A stretch of 46,469 nt of DNA from Actinomycetota bacterium. GTDB lineage: Bacteria > Actinomycetota > Thermoleophilia > RBG-16-64-13. The stretch lies in contig JAHJSA010000027.1 of assembly GCA_018830645.1 (NCBI GenBank), positions 1 through 46,469 of the forward strand, in the 5' to 3' direction. Position numbers and translations under genes: made by a program. Each line of letters begins with the position of its first letter. Positions within the stretch are counted from its first letter, which is position 1. This document shows positions 8,126-16,557 of this stretch, in pieces. The notes below the pieces were generated by a model. It was given only the letters and a program-made list of their open reading frames with translations. It had not been told where the DNA came from and searched no databases.

Positions 8126-9085
8126 CTACGCCACGCCGCCGCCGTCACGCCGATCGCGCAACATCTTGCGCTCCATGGTCCGCACGAGTGACCCGATCGT
8201 CCAATTCAGCGGGGTATCCACGCCGTACTTCTCCCCCCGCTCGACGACCGCAAGATTGAGGGTATCGATCTCCGTGCGACGGCCGGCCTCCACGTCCTGA
8301 AGCATCGAGACCTTGTTGTCGCCCACCCAATCGAGAGTCCTGATCACGAACTCGCCCGGGTCGTCGAGTTCCGCGAACGTGAAGCCCTGGGCACGCGCCA
8401 CAGCGCCGGTCTCGCAGGCGAGGGCGCGCACCAGACCGGCGGCTTCCTCCATCTCCTGTATCTCACGACCGGTGAGACCCATGAGCGCGGCCACGGGATT
8501 CACCGACGAGTTCGCGAGCAGTTTTCGCCAGATCGGCTCGTGCACGTCGCCCTCGATCACGTGCCCCTCAAGACCAGCGACGCTGAAGAGATCGGCGAGA
8601 CGCACCAGCCCGTCATCGCGATCCCCGTCGAAACGTCCGATGTGGATACCACCCTTACCGGCGTTGAATCGGATCGTCGTCGGACCCATCGACATGGCGC
8701 TGTGCGCGGTGATGCCACCTACCACGCGCTCCGGACCCACGACTGACGCTATCCGATCGAGGTTGCCGAGCCCGTTCTGTAGGGAGAGCATATACGTATC
8801 GGGGCCGACGAGCGGCAGGGCGAACTCCGCGGCGGAAAGCGTGTGGTAGCCCTTCACCGCCACCTGCACCAGATCCACGTGCCCCACCTCGGCGGGGTCG
8901 GTGGTGGCCCGTATCGACCGATGCCGCGAACTCCCGTCGGGCATCATCAGCGTGAGCCCTTCAGAGAGGATGGCGTCGACCTTGGCTTCATCGACGTCCA
9001 CCAGCGTCACGTCAAAGCCGGCCTCGGCGAGAAGAAAGCCGAAAGCGCCGCCCAGGGCGCCGGCCCCCATGATCGCGATCTTCAT
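8126..9085 (-). CDS. panE: 2-dehydropantoate 2-reductase family protein
   Basis: The 319-residue protein has an N-terminal Rossmann motif GAGALGGAFGFLLAEAG and then VAVKGYHT and LQNGLGN. The C-terminal ApbA_C helical domain contains WRKLLANSSVNPVAALMG (catalytic-Lys/Asn region) and DVEAGRRTEIDTLN. In the family this enzyme reduces ketopantoate with NADPH on the way to coenzyme A, but many paralogues act on other 2-oxo acids. The ATG at 9085 follows a strong AAAGGGG ribosome binding site. It diverges from the 2-hydroxyacyl-CoA dehydratase-like pair, so a role with a 2-oxo/2-hydroxy acid in that pathway is possible but inferred. Confidence 0.85.
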   Translation of the reverse strand: MKIAIMGAGALGGAFGFLLAEAGFDVTLVDVDEAKVDAILSEGLTLMMPDGSSRHRSIRATTDPAEVGHVDLVQVAVKGYHTLSAAEFALPLVGPDTYMLSLQNGLGNLDRIASVVGPERVVGGITAHSAMSMGPTTIRFNAGKGGIHIGRFDGDRDDGLVRLADLFSVAGLEGHVIEGDVHEPIWRKLLANSSVNPVAALMGLTGREIQEMEEAAGLVRALACETGAVARAQGFTFAELDDPGEFVIRTLDWVGDNKVSMLQDVEAGRRTEIDTLNLAVVERGEKYGVDTPLNWTIGSLVRTMERKMLRDRRDGGGVA

Positions 9086-9226
9086 ATGGTCCCCTTTGGC
9101 CCCTCCCAGTCGGCTGGTCGGAAGCCTCTGCGCAGGGAGTCGTCTCCCCGCGTCCAGAAGATAGCTGACGACGCGCCGGGCTTCAAGCGTGCCCGGTGAC
9201 CGGACTCCGCCCTTCTTACATGCCAC

Positions 9227-9260
9227 GTTGCATGAGTCGTTGCATGAGTCGCGTGATGCA
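9227..9260. promoter_or_regulatory. Candidate operator: 12-bp direct repeat plus inverted half-site
   Basis: GTTGCATGAGTC occurs twice head-to-tail (9227-9238, 9239-9250) and is followed by GCGTGATGCA. The second copy with the following bases forms an inverted repeat TGCAT...ATGCA. It lies in the divergent region between the reductase gene (start 9085) and the dehydratase-like gene (start about 9391), where a regulator would be expected to bind. No regulator gene is adjacent. Confidence 0.45.
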
Positions 9261-9390
9261 CTACCCGTTGCGTTCTTGCGCCGCCAGAGCCTTGCCTCGC
9301 ACCTTCTGCTCAAGTAGGGTGGTGGCCATTGATCGCGGCGTCGCCGACACGGCGTCCTGGCATGTGGGGCCACTGACGCCATGTGGGGTC

Positions 9391-10452
9391 ATGACTGCAA
9401 CCTGCTATCACAGCTGCGCGCTGATACGGCCCGGATTCCTCGCACGTAGGGGGTTCGCTCCTCGGTCGCTCGCCGCGCTCGCGCTGGCCGGCGACGGTAG
9501 GCGGCACCCCGACGGAATCGAGACGCATCCCAACACGTGCCCCTGGGTGGTTCAGCTGCTGACAGCCGCCGAGTCCACCCTTACCGCACCCGGCTGCACC
9601 GATCTCATCGTGGCCCCGGCGGGCTGTGACGCCATGCGTCGTATGGGTGACATGCTTGCGGTGCGGCTCGGCGACCGAATATACCGACCATGGGTGCCAC
9701 GCACGGCAGATGAGGCTGCCATACGGCGCCTCGCGAAGGAACTGGAGGCCCTCGACGCTTGGCTCGAGCGGCATGCGACGGGCCGCACCGCCGCCCCGCC
9801 GGCCGCTGCCAACCCCGCCGGCAAGGCCGACCCCGCCACAACCAACCCCGCCACCGCCCGCCCGGACACGGTCGTCTCCCCACCAGTCGAGCCCAGACCT
9901 GGAGGCGTCTTCGTCATAGCGGGGCCGCTCAGCGGAGTGGATCTGCTGCGGGCGATCGAGGACGCCGGAGTCCCCGTATCCGGGCTCGACTCGTGCACCG
10001 GCGTGGATCGCGCCGCCGCCCTCGCCGCCGGGGATGCCCGGCTCACGTTCGACGCCGAAGCCAGGGAGATGTTGGCCGCCGCTGTCTGCCCGCGTTCTGC
10101 TGTGACCCTCAGGCGGGAACACCTCGCCTCGCGCATCGCGGACGCCCACCCGGCGGGCCTGATACACGCCCGCCTGCCCTTCTGCGACCCCGGGGCCTAC
10201 GACGGCGTCCTTGCGCGGAGTCTCGCCGACGAACTGGAGTTGCCGTTCCTCGACATCGAGGTGGGCTACCCCTCGGAAGTCACGGGGCCCGTGCGAGTGC
10301 GTCTGGAGGCGTTTCTCGAGAGGCTCACCCTCGACGATGACCTGCTCGACGACCTCGTCGCGTTCGATGACCCACTGCCCCAAGACCTCACCCGCAGCCC
10401 GCTGCCGACGGACGCAGACCGGCCCAATGAAGTGAGAAGCGGGCGCTCATGA
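9391..10452 (+). CDS. 2-hydroxyacyl-CoA dehydratase D-component-like protein (first of pair)
   Basis: About 353 residues if started at the ATG at 9391. The open frame extends to 9196, but its N-terminal part is compositionally odd and overlaps the repeat. The protein has PF06050-like features: TATCYHSCALIRPGF, an APAGCDAMRR segment near the first-domain cluster, DSCTGVDRA, and a C-terminal LPFCDPGAYDG...LPFLDIEVGYPSEVTGPVRV. The C-terminal element equals the FCDP...RxEAFLE end of HgdB/BcrB-type subunits. Those enzymes carry a 4Fe-4S cluster and dehydrate 2-hydroxyacyl-CoA by a ketyl radical mechanism. An Ala/Pro/Thr-rich linker of about 45 residues, unusual for the family, separates the two halves. 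The gene overlaps the next gene by ATGA. Confidence 0.72.
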   Translation: MTATCYHSCALIRPGFLARRGFAPRSLAALALAGDGRRHPDGIETHPNTCPWVVQLLTAAESTLTAPGCTDLIVAPAGCDAMRRMGDMLAVRLGDRIYRPWVPRTADEAAIRRLAKELEALDAWLERHATGRTAAPPAAANPAGKADPATTNPATARPDTVVSPPVEPRPGGVFVIAGPLSGVDLLRAIEDAGVPVSGLDSCTGVDRAAALAAGDARLTFDAEAREMLAAAVCPRSAVTLRREHLASRIADAHPAGLIHARLPFCDPGAYDGVLARSLADELELPFLDIEVGYPSEVTGPVRVRLEAFLERLTLDDDLLDDLVAFDDPLPQDLTRSPLPTDADRPNEVRSGRS

Positions 10453-11696
10453 GAAGCGCCGTCCTCCAACATGGGCTCGCGAGTACGATGGCCAGGAGAG
10501 CCATCTCGGTGCGCACGCAGGTGAGAGCCCTCAAGTCGGGCACGGCCCGGAAGTACCTCGAGCACCACGCCCTCACCGCTGCGCTCGCGCTCCACGAGGA
10601 GGGAGCCTTCGTACCTTGGGTCTCCTACCTCTTCCCTTCCGAGTTGTTGGCGTCCTACGGCCTCACCCCCCTGATCCCCGAGGTGGCGGCCACCACCCTC
10701 ATGGGCATGGACTTTCGCGAGGAGGTCGAAACGGCCATGAACCGGTCGGCCCTCCCTCGCGACCTCTGCAGCTATCACCGGGCCGCACGGGCGGCGCTGG
10801 ACACCCGCCTGCTCCCGGCCCCCTCCATCTGCCTGGGCACCACCCCGCTGTGCACGGCGAAAGAGTGTCTGCTCGACCAGCTGGCCCAGGAGTACCACGT
10901 GCCCTTCATCAGCATCCACGTGCCGCTGCCCCCTGACGAGGGTCCCGCGCGCCCCGACCAGGTGTCCGATGTGGCGGGCCAGTTGGGCGCACTCCACGAA
11001 CGAATCGGCGAGTTCACGGGGCGGAGGCCGGCACTGGCGGAAGCGATGCGCAACTCGAGCAGAGCCGCGCGGGCATGGCGTTCCGTCGACGAAGGCCGCA
11101 TGTCGGGCGACCTGTTGCTCGATGGTAGGCACATGTTCGCATTCGCCTTCCTTGGACAGATGCTCTGGGGCACGGTCGCCGGCGCGCGCGGCTTCGAAAG
11201 ACTGCTCACGGAGCGCGGTCGCGCCGACCTCGTCGTGCCCACGAACGGCTCGGAGGGCACTTCGGGCCCGCGGCCCCGCCTCGTTTGGCTGCACACGGTG
11301 CCACATCACGACGACTCCGCCTTCGAGACCATCCGCGCCCACGGAGGAGCCGTGGTGTTCGAGGAGATGGGACGCACCCACTTGGAAGAGATCGACCCCG
11401 CCGACCCCTTCCCCGGCCTGGCTCGGCGACTCATCGAGCACCCCGTCTGGGGGAGCGCCACCCGGCGCGCACGTCTGGTGGTCGAGTTGGCGCGCGGCGC
11501 ACGAGCCGATGGGGTGATCCACTTCAATCACTGGGGTTGCCGCCAGGGACTCGGCACGCTTCCAGTGCTAAGGAGTGTCCTTGCGCGTGAGGGCATCCCG
11601 TTCCTCACTATCGACGGCGACGCCCTCGACCGCCCGGGAGGAGGCTCCGACACCATGACGGCCAGACTCGAGAGCTTCCTGGAGATGCTGTTGTAG
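10449..11696 (+). CDS. 2-hydroxyacyl-CoA dehydratase D-component-like protein (second of pair)
   Basis: The 415-residue protein matches PF06050 along its length: FPSELLASYGLTPLIPEVAA at the N-terminus, DLCSYHRAA, ICLGTTPLCTAKE, and FNHWGCRQG near the C-terminus. These cysteines match the three positions that hold the 4Fe-4S cluster in HgdB-type subunits. The gene overlaps its upstream partner by four bases, consistent with a heterodimer. The ATP-dependent activator (HgdC/BcrD-type, ASKHA fold) that normally fires the radical is not encoded in this window, nor is a CoA-transferase. Substrate is unknown; aromatic or short-chain hydroxyacyl-CoA, or a non-CoA role as in some orphan pairs, are all possible. 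Confidence 0.78.
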   Translation: MRSAVLQHGLASTMARRAISVRTQVRALKSGTARKYLEHHALTAALALHEEGAFVPWVSYLFPSELLASYGLTPLIPEVAATTLMGMDFREEVETAMNRSALPRDLCSYHRAARAALDTRLLPAPSICLGTTPLCTAKECLLDQLAQEYHVPFISIHVPLPPDEGPARPDQVSDVAGQLGALHERIGEFTGRRPALAEAMRNSSRAARAWRSVDEGRMSGDLLLDGRHMFAFAFLGQMLWGTVAGARGFERLLTERGRADLVVPTNGSEGTSGPRPRLVWLHTVPHHDDSAFETIRAHGGAVVFEEMGRTHLEEIDPADPFPGLARRLIEHPVWGSATRRARLVVELARGARADGVIHFNHWGCRQGLGTLPVLRSVLAREGIPFLTIDGDALDRPGGGSDTMTARLESFLEMLL

Positions 11697-11784
11697 ACGC
11701 CGAGACCGCCCGGGATAGCGGGACGATCCGGCGCCCTGACAGCGCAACACACGAAGCGGGCACATGCGCTGTTTGCCCCATTTC

Positions 11785-11795
11785 GGCTATGCTAG
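11785..11795 (+). promoter_or_regulatory. Possible -10 region (GGCTATGCTAG)
   Basis: The sequence GCTATGCTAGG upstream of the NYN gene contains a TATGCT -10-like hexamer about 58 bases before the ATG. The same 11-base string recurs on the minus strand upstream of the HD-GYP gene (around 15495-15506). No good -35 is seen at either site. Confidence 0.3.
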
Positions 11796-11850
11796 GAAGT
11801 GGAGCGCCCGCGTGGGCGTCACATTCGAACGGAAGGCGGGGAACGACCCC

Positions 11851-12615
11851 ATGACAGAAGACTCAGCCCGCACCCTAGCGGTATTCATCGATTTCGAGAA
11901 CCTGGCCATCGGCTTCAAGCACCGGCGCGGCGAGTTCAGCATGGAACCCATCCTCGAACGTCTGGTCGAGAAGGGCAAGGTCATCGTCAAGAAGGCCTAC
12001 GCCGACTGGAGCGAGTACAAGCAATACACCAGACAGCTGCACGAGGCGGCGATCGAGCTCATCGAGATCCCCCGTCGGAGTATGACCGGCAAGAACTCGG
12101 CCGACATCCGGCTGGTGGTAGACGCCATGGACTTGGCCTGGTCGAAGGAGCACATCGACACGTTCGTGATCGTATCGGGCGACTCCGATTTCTCCCCGCT
12201 GGTGTCGAAGCTGAAGGAGAACGGCAAGCACATCATCGGCATCGGCATCAAGGAGTCGACGTCGGACCTCCTCGCCGGCAACTGCGACGAATTCATCTAC
12301 TACGAGGATCTCGAGAAGGCCCCCGTGGCGCTGCCGTTGCCCAAGGCGGCCGGTGACATCCCCACGGCCAAGCAGGAGGTCTTCGACCTGCTCTTCGAGT
12401 CGGTGGCCGCGTTGATCAGGGAGAATAAGGACCCCATCTTCGCATCGATGGTGAAGGACACCATGCGGCGCAAGCGCCCGGCGTTCACCGAATCCACCTA
12501 CGGGTATCGCAGCTTCAGCGACATGCTCGAAGACGCGGAGAAGCGCGGGTTCCTCAAGATCCGCCGCGACCGCAAGGCCGGGGGCACCTACGTGGTGGAG
12601 GGCTTCACGAAGTAG
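11851..12615 (+). CDS. NYN (LabA/DUF88) domain protein with C-terminal OST-HTH/LOTUS domain
   Basis: The 254-residue protein has an N-terminal NYN nuclease domain: LAVFIDFENLAIG, then SADIRLVVDAMDLAW and FVIVSGDSDFSPLV, which supply the conserved PIN-like acidic residues. Residues from about 170 onward (KQEVFDLLFESVAALIRE...FASMVKDTMRR...YGYRSFSDMLEDAEKRGFL) match the OST-HTH/LOTUS fold, an RNA-binding winged helix that recognises G-rich or G-quadruplex RNA in characterised cases. It probably is an RNA-processing or RNA-quality endonuclease. The ATG at 11851 follows GGAAGGCGGGG. It is monocistronic with its own leader. Confidence 0.9.
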   Translation: MTEDSARTLAVFIDFENLAIGFKHRRGEFSMEPILERLVEKGKVIVKKAYADWSEYKQYTRQLHEAAIELIEIPRRSMTGKNSADIRLVVDAMDLAWSKEHIDTFVIVSGDSDFSPLVSKLKENGKHIIGIGIKESTSDLLAGNCDEFIYYEDLEKAPVALPLPKAAGDIPTAKQEVFDLLFESVAALIRENKDPIFASMVKDTMRRKRPAFTESTYGYRSFSDMLEDAEKRGFLKIRRDRKAGGTYVVEGFTK

Positions 12616-12702
12616 GCGCGGCGCGCGCCGAGGAGCCGCGCTGCGCCGCCGGAGCGAACGTGTGCCGCCAGCTACCGCTGCCCCCGACCAGCATGACGAC
12701 GC

Positions 12703-13026
12703 CTAGCGCGGCGCCCACATGATGATGCCCACCCCCACGACGCAGACGGCCGCCCCGACCCAATCCCAGAGATCAGGCACTTTGCCGTCCACCCACCAGC
12801 CCCAGAACGTGGACATGATCACGAACACCCCGCCGTACGCCGCGTAGATGCGGCCGAAGTTGGCCTCCGGCTGGAAAGTGGGGATGACCCCGTAGACGAT
12901 GAGCACCAGAGCACCTAAGGCGCCCACCGGGAAGGCCCACCCCTCGCGCAGCCAGAGCCATACCAGGTAGCCGCCGCCGATCTCGGCGAGACCCGCCAAG
13001 AAGAACAGAGTGATCGACCAGAGCAC
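12703..13026 (-). CDS. ynfA: YnfA/UPF0060 family membrane protein
   Basis: The 107-residue protein with GTG start reads LFFLAGLAEIGGGYLVWLWL, FGRIYAAYGGVFVIMS and GAAVCVVGVGIIMWAPR, the UPF0060/YnfA signature. Four transmembrane helices are expected. The family is related to small multidrug resistance-type transporters, but its cargo is unsettled. The GTG at 13026 was chosen because it gives the normal family length (about 108 residues) and an N-terminus starting right at the first helix. It is convergent with the NYN gene, and the 87 bases between hold GC-rich potential stems only. Confidence 0.92.
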   Translation of the reverse strand: MLWSITLFFLAGLAEIGGGYLVWLWLREGWAFPVGALGALVLIVYGVIPTFQPEANFGRIYAAYGGVFVIMSTFWGWWVDGKVPDLWDWVGAAVCVVGVGIIMWAPR

Positions 13027-13114
13027 GGTCAACTCGCTCCCCCAATACGGCGGCCCGCCACGATGCGTTCCGCCGACGTCCCCGTCTCGCCCGCGAGGGA
13101 GGCGAGCCACGATC

Positions 13115-13579
13115 TCATCGTCTCCTGGCCTTGCCCGAGAGGTGTTGGATCTTGATCCTGAAGACCCTGGTCTTCCCTCCAAGCGTACGGATATAGCCGA
13201 GCCCTTCGTCGAGGAAGTCGGCGGAGTACTTGCGCACCAGACCCTCCAACGCTGCCTGCTTGCTCTCGCCGAAGACCTCTTCCACACGCCCGGTGGCAAT
13301 GGCGCTCTCGTATTTCGTACCGAACTTCTCAGGCATGACCTCGGTATCCCCGACGACGCAGAAAGACACCCACTTCTCGTGCTCGAGGTTCTCCACCTTC
13401 CTGCCTTCGAGGGCGCAGTGGAAATAGATGAAATCACCCCCAAGACAGTAGTTCAGGGGCACGCCGTAGGGCTTTCCGCCCGCCGAAACGGTAGACAGCA
13501 CACCGAACTTAGCCCGGCGGAGGAGATCCCAGGTCTCCTGGTCCCCGATGACGCGGTCCTTTCGACGGGTCTCCCTCAT
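13115..13579 (-). CDS. Pyridoxamine 5'-phosphate oxidase-like FMN-binding protein (Nim-type)
   Basis: The 154-residue protein begins MRETRRKDRVIGDQETWDLL, and then has LRRAKFGVLSTVSAGGKPYG and VPLNYCLGGDFIYFHCALEG. It belongs to the split-barrel flavin-binding group that includes NimA-type nitroimidazole reductases (commonly starting MRRKDR). Such proteins bind FMN or haem/F420 and reduce small molecules. The ATG at 13579 fits the family N-terminus; upstream residues in the same frame do not. The SnoaL-like pseudogene lies 92 bases upstream. Confidence 0.88.
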   Translation of the reverse strand: MRETRRKDRVIGDQETWDLLRRAKFGVLSTVSAGGKPYGVPLNYCLGGDFIYFHCALEGRKVENLEHEKWVSFCVVGDTEVMPEKFGTKYESAIATGRVEEVFGESKQAALEGLVRKYSADFLDEGLGYIRTLGGKTRVFRIKIQHLSGKARRR

Positions 13580-13671
13580 CCGGTCGAAGCGACCAAGGTG
13601 TGGCGGACGTGCACAGCGCACGCGGGCCCGAGAGATCCTGCCCGGCGTTTCTGCGTCACCTCAGGCCCCTT

Positions 13672-14071
13672 TCATAACTTGCCGCTGTTCACCGACTCAT
13701 CGGCCGAAGGCACCGGCTCGGCGTTGTCCCAGTGCTCCACGATGAGGCCGCCCGCCCATCCGGTACTTCGGCGTTGTGCTGGATGTACGTCTCGACGGAG
13801 ATGTACCGGTCGATGTTCTTGGGGGCGCCGCCCTCCATCGGGACGTCGGTGATGAGTCCGCGCACCACGGCCTTGCTCGTTTCCGCCTTCTCGAGATCGC
13901 GAACCTCGGTGGGGCCATCGATGGAGGTGTGACCCGAGGGAGTCATCGGCGCGTAGGCGGAGATGACAGCCCAGCGTTCGACGATCTTGCCGTTCTCATC
14001 GGGGTCGAAGAAGTCTGTGACTCGTCGTCGTTCAGCGTCTGGAGCACGCGCCGCTCGGAATCCGACTTCAT
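13672..14071 (-). pseudogene. SnoaL/NTF2-like protein remnant with frameshifts and deletions
   Basis: Three frames read in succession on the minus strand recover family sequence. An N-terminus MKSDSERRVLQTLND starts at the ATG at 14071, preceded by AAGGAAC. Then comes DENGKIVERWAVISAY with TSIDGPTEVRDLEKAETSKA and NIDRYISVETYIQHNAEVPDG, and finally GGLIVEHWDNAEPVPSADES and NSGKL before a stop at 13672. Intact SnoaL-like proteins have GKI.EHWD near the end of each domain. Here much of the first and last domains is missing and the frame changes at least twice. I call it a decayed tandem NTF2-fold gene. Confidence 0.7.
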
Positions 14072-14139
14072 CCTAGGTTCCTTCCTGCCCTGACGGCCTC
14101 GGAGCCCGCTGCCGGGATCAAAGAGCAGCCGCGTAGCGG

Positions 14140-15447
14140 CTATCGTGTGTCCAGGGAGCCGGAGCCGGTACGCTCCACAGCTGCGCGTCGCCCATACCCG
14201 GCGTACAGTTTCTTGTACTGTTCAAGCGCCTGGGCCTGTCGATTCATCACCCTCTCTCGCAGGACGTCATGGTTGTCGAGCCCAAGAGCGACGACGCCCC
14301 TATCAAGCTGGTTCCGGTCGGCCTGCTCGAGCAGTATCTTCACTATCCCGTCCTTTTGCATGCCCTCACGGTAGGGCCTATCTTCAGCCAGCGCCGTGAA
14401 GATGTCAGCGACCGCGAGTATGCGCGCACCGATGTCTATCCGCCGCTCACCCGCATGGAACGGGTACCCGCTGCCATCCAGCTTTTCGTGGTGGAAAGCC
14501 GCCCATTCGGGTATGCGACCCAGTCCGCCAACCGAATTCAAGATAGTGTAGGTGATGTAGGTGTGCTGACGCATGATCGCGAACTCATCGTCGGTGAGCC
14601 TGCCTGGTTTCTCCAGTATTCTCTCGGGGACGGCCAGTTTTCCGAGATCGTGGAAGCAGCCCGCGACTTCCATAGCGGTTGTTTCCGTCCTCGTGAAGCC
14701 GAGCAACTCACAGAGCGTGACAGCGGCCTCCGAGACGCCCGCGGTGTGTGTCGCTGTGAAGCGGGAACGGAAATCGATGATGGCGCGGAAGACGTCCGCG
14801 ATCGAGAACATGGTTGGCAGCTCTATCTCCCGACTGTGCAGGGGACCAGAGCGCAGGAGCAGTGAGTGGAGCCGTGAAGAGGTCAAGTCAAGCCAGAAGT
14901 CCTCCCGATTCGACACGCTCATGAAGAGATCGACCACGTCGGGGTCGATCGCCTCGCCGGACTGAGCCGCGATGGCACCGGTGATACCCGCGCTCTGGTG
15001 CAGGATGTACGTGCCGCGATCGATCAACCGCTCGACAAGGTCGGCCAAGAACAGCATCTGTGAGGCACTCTCCACTGCCCCCGAGGGAACCTCGGGTGAC
15101 CCCCTCCACGGAGTGTGGTGTTGTCTTACGATCGGGGCCGCTGGGGCCAGAAGGGGGCTCTGCAGGAACACCGATTCTCCGAGAACGCAGTGTCGGTCCG
15201 GATCCACGACCTCGAACGCATGGAGCGCCATCTTCTCTTCCACCGTGAGAGCTCCGATGTCGTGGAACAGCGCTGCGGTGAACAAGGATGTCAGTTCCTC
15301 CGGTGGGAGTTCAGCCGCGATCCCGAGCTGCCAGACGACGTAAGCGGTGCGCATCTGATGAGAGGCGATGCTGGGAGCGGCCAGATCGACGGCGTCGGAT
15401 AACGCGAGAAGGAGGTTGCCGAGGTTGACGGATTGCGGTTCGAGCAT
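14140..15447 (-). CDS. HD-GYP domain protein (cyclic-di-GMP phosphodiesterase type) with extra N-terminal HD region
   Basis: The 435-residue protein has two HD-type regions. The N-terminal one contains FHDIGALTVEEKM (HD at 62-63). The C-terminal one has the full HD-GYP signature, with HDLGK (266-270) and HHEKLDGSGYP (319-329). HD-GYP proteins hydrolyse c-di-GMP to GMP or pGpG at a bi- or trinuclear iron centre. No transmembrane or receiver domain is present; the N-terminal HD half may be sensory. The ATG at 15447 has a GGAGG site. The 284-base region upstream (15448-15731) holds no gene, only a TATGCT-like promoter element on the minus strand near 15499. Confidence 0.9.
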   Translation of the reverse strand: MLEPQSVNLGNLLLALSDAVDLAAPSIASHQMRTAYVVWQLGIAAELPPEELTSLFTAALFHDIGALTVEEKMALHAFEVVDPDRHCVLGESVFLQSPLLAPAAPIVRQHHTPWRGSPEVPSGAVESASQMLFLADLVERLIDRGTYILHQSAGITGAIAAQSGEAIDPDVVDLFMSVSNREDFWLDLTSSRLHSLLLRSGPLHSREIELPTMFSIADVFRAIIDFRSRFTATHTAGVSEAAVTLCELLGFTRTETTAMEVAGCFHDLGKLAVPERILEKPGRLTDDEFAIMRQHTYITYTILNSVGGLGRIPEWAAFHHEKLDGSGYPFHAGERRIDIGARILAVADIFTALAEDRPYREGMQKDGIVKILLEQADRNQLDRGVVALGLDNHDVLRERVMNRQAQALEQYKKLYAGYGRRAAVERTGSGSLDTR

Positions 15448-15731
15448 GGGGGCCTCCAAACAGCCGTGTGTGCCACTCCTCACACTACGGCATAGCCTAG
15501 CATAGCTTTGGGTTACTCTATCGTCGCACTTGGCAGTGGACCTTAGTGTGCAGTCCCGGTGGATACTGGACACAGTGACTCCGGGTCCTCGCCACGCCTC
15601 CCAAGCCCAGATCTCCGGACCGCATAGGCCGCCTTACCACCCGTCAAGCGCTCGGGCTGCGGGTGGATGACCTGCTGGAACCGCCCCAGCCGGAACTCGA
15701 GTCACGCAGTCGCCCCGGCCTTTGGCCGCTC

Positions 15732-16514
15732 CTACGCCCCGCGCCTGAACGCCTCCGCCAGCTCGGCCGGCAGTCCGGCGGCAAGGACGCCGCGGGCCGT
15801 CTCTTCCACGTCGTACGCCACCCTCTTCACTTCCACCCCGGGCGGCCGTCCCTCCTCGAGGCGGAGCACCGTGTACACGGCACGCACGTCCCCGTCCTTG
15901 GGCCGGCCCGCGGAACCCACGTTCACGAACAGCACGCCGTCGTACTCCCGGTGCCAGGGCGTGTGAGTGTGGCCAAAGAGCAGGACGTCGGCGTCGGCCT
16001 GGGCGGCCAACCTCCGGTAGGTGCGCTCGTCACGGTCCGAGTGCAGATACTCGTTGATGCGCCGTGGGCTCCCGTGGAACAAGTGGAGACGGAACGCCGC
16101 CGCCGCCGCGCGTAGCTCCACACGCAGCTCTCGAGGAAGGCCGCGCAGCCAGGTCTTGTGCTCCGGAGTCACGGTGGCGGCGGTGAAGGCGTAGGAGGCG
16201 TCGCCGATACGGCGGGCTGCCGCGTCGGCGTAGTAGCAGCCGCAGTCGCCGCGATCGAAGGCGATGCCGTCGTCGTAGTTGCCGAGGATGCTCGTCACAT
16301 CGGCGGCGCGGATGGCGTCGATCACACCGTTCGGATCGGGGCCGTAGCCCACGAGATCGCCGAGGCAGAAGACCCGCTCGATCCCCCGAGAGGCCAGATC
16401 GGACAGCACGGTCCGAAGGGCGGCTGCGTTGCCATGTACGTCGGAGAAGAAGGCGAGCTCGGTCAGGGGCTGCGGCCGGTCACGGGCGCTCCGGCTGCGA
16501 GACGACCCGATCAC
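15732..16514 (-). CDS. Calcineurin-like metallophosphoesterase
   Basis: The 260-residue protein contains the five metallophosphoesterase motifs: FFSDVHGN, GDLVGYGPDPN, GNYDD, LFHGSP and FGHTHTPW. These ligate two divalent metals in the YfcE/MJ0936-like phosphodiesterase group. The GTG at 16514 was chosen because GCGGAGG lies nine bases before it. Later starts nearer to LTELAFFSDVHG are possible. It is 43 bases after the CopZ-like gene on the same strand and could be the last gene of the arsenic operon. The substrate (cyclic nucleotide, phosphoprotein or a phosphodiester) is unknown. Confidence 0.87.
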   Translation of the reverse strand: MIGSSRSRSARDRPQPLTELAFFSDVHGNAAALRTVLSDLASRGIERVFCLGDLVGYGPDPNGVIDAIRAADVTSILGNYDDGIAFDRGDCGCYYADAAARRIGDASYAFTAATVTPEHKTWLRGLPRELRVELRAAAAAFRLHLFHGSPRRINEYLHSDRDERTYRRLAAQADADVLLFGHTHTPWHREYDGVLFVNVGSAGRPKDGDVRAVYTVLRLEEGRPPGVEVKRVAYDVEETARGVLAAGLPAELAEAFRRGA

Positions 16515-16557
16515 CTTGCAGTGCCTCCGCGGCGACCCCGAGGACCTGGGCGGTGCA

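Noticed and set aside
9310-11531. Two long minus-strand frames opposite the dehydratase-like pair
   Set aside because: No ribosome binding site or recognisable motif; the plus strand carries family motifs and an ATGA overlap.
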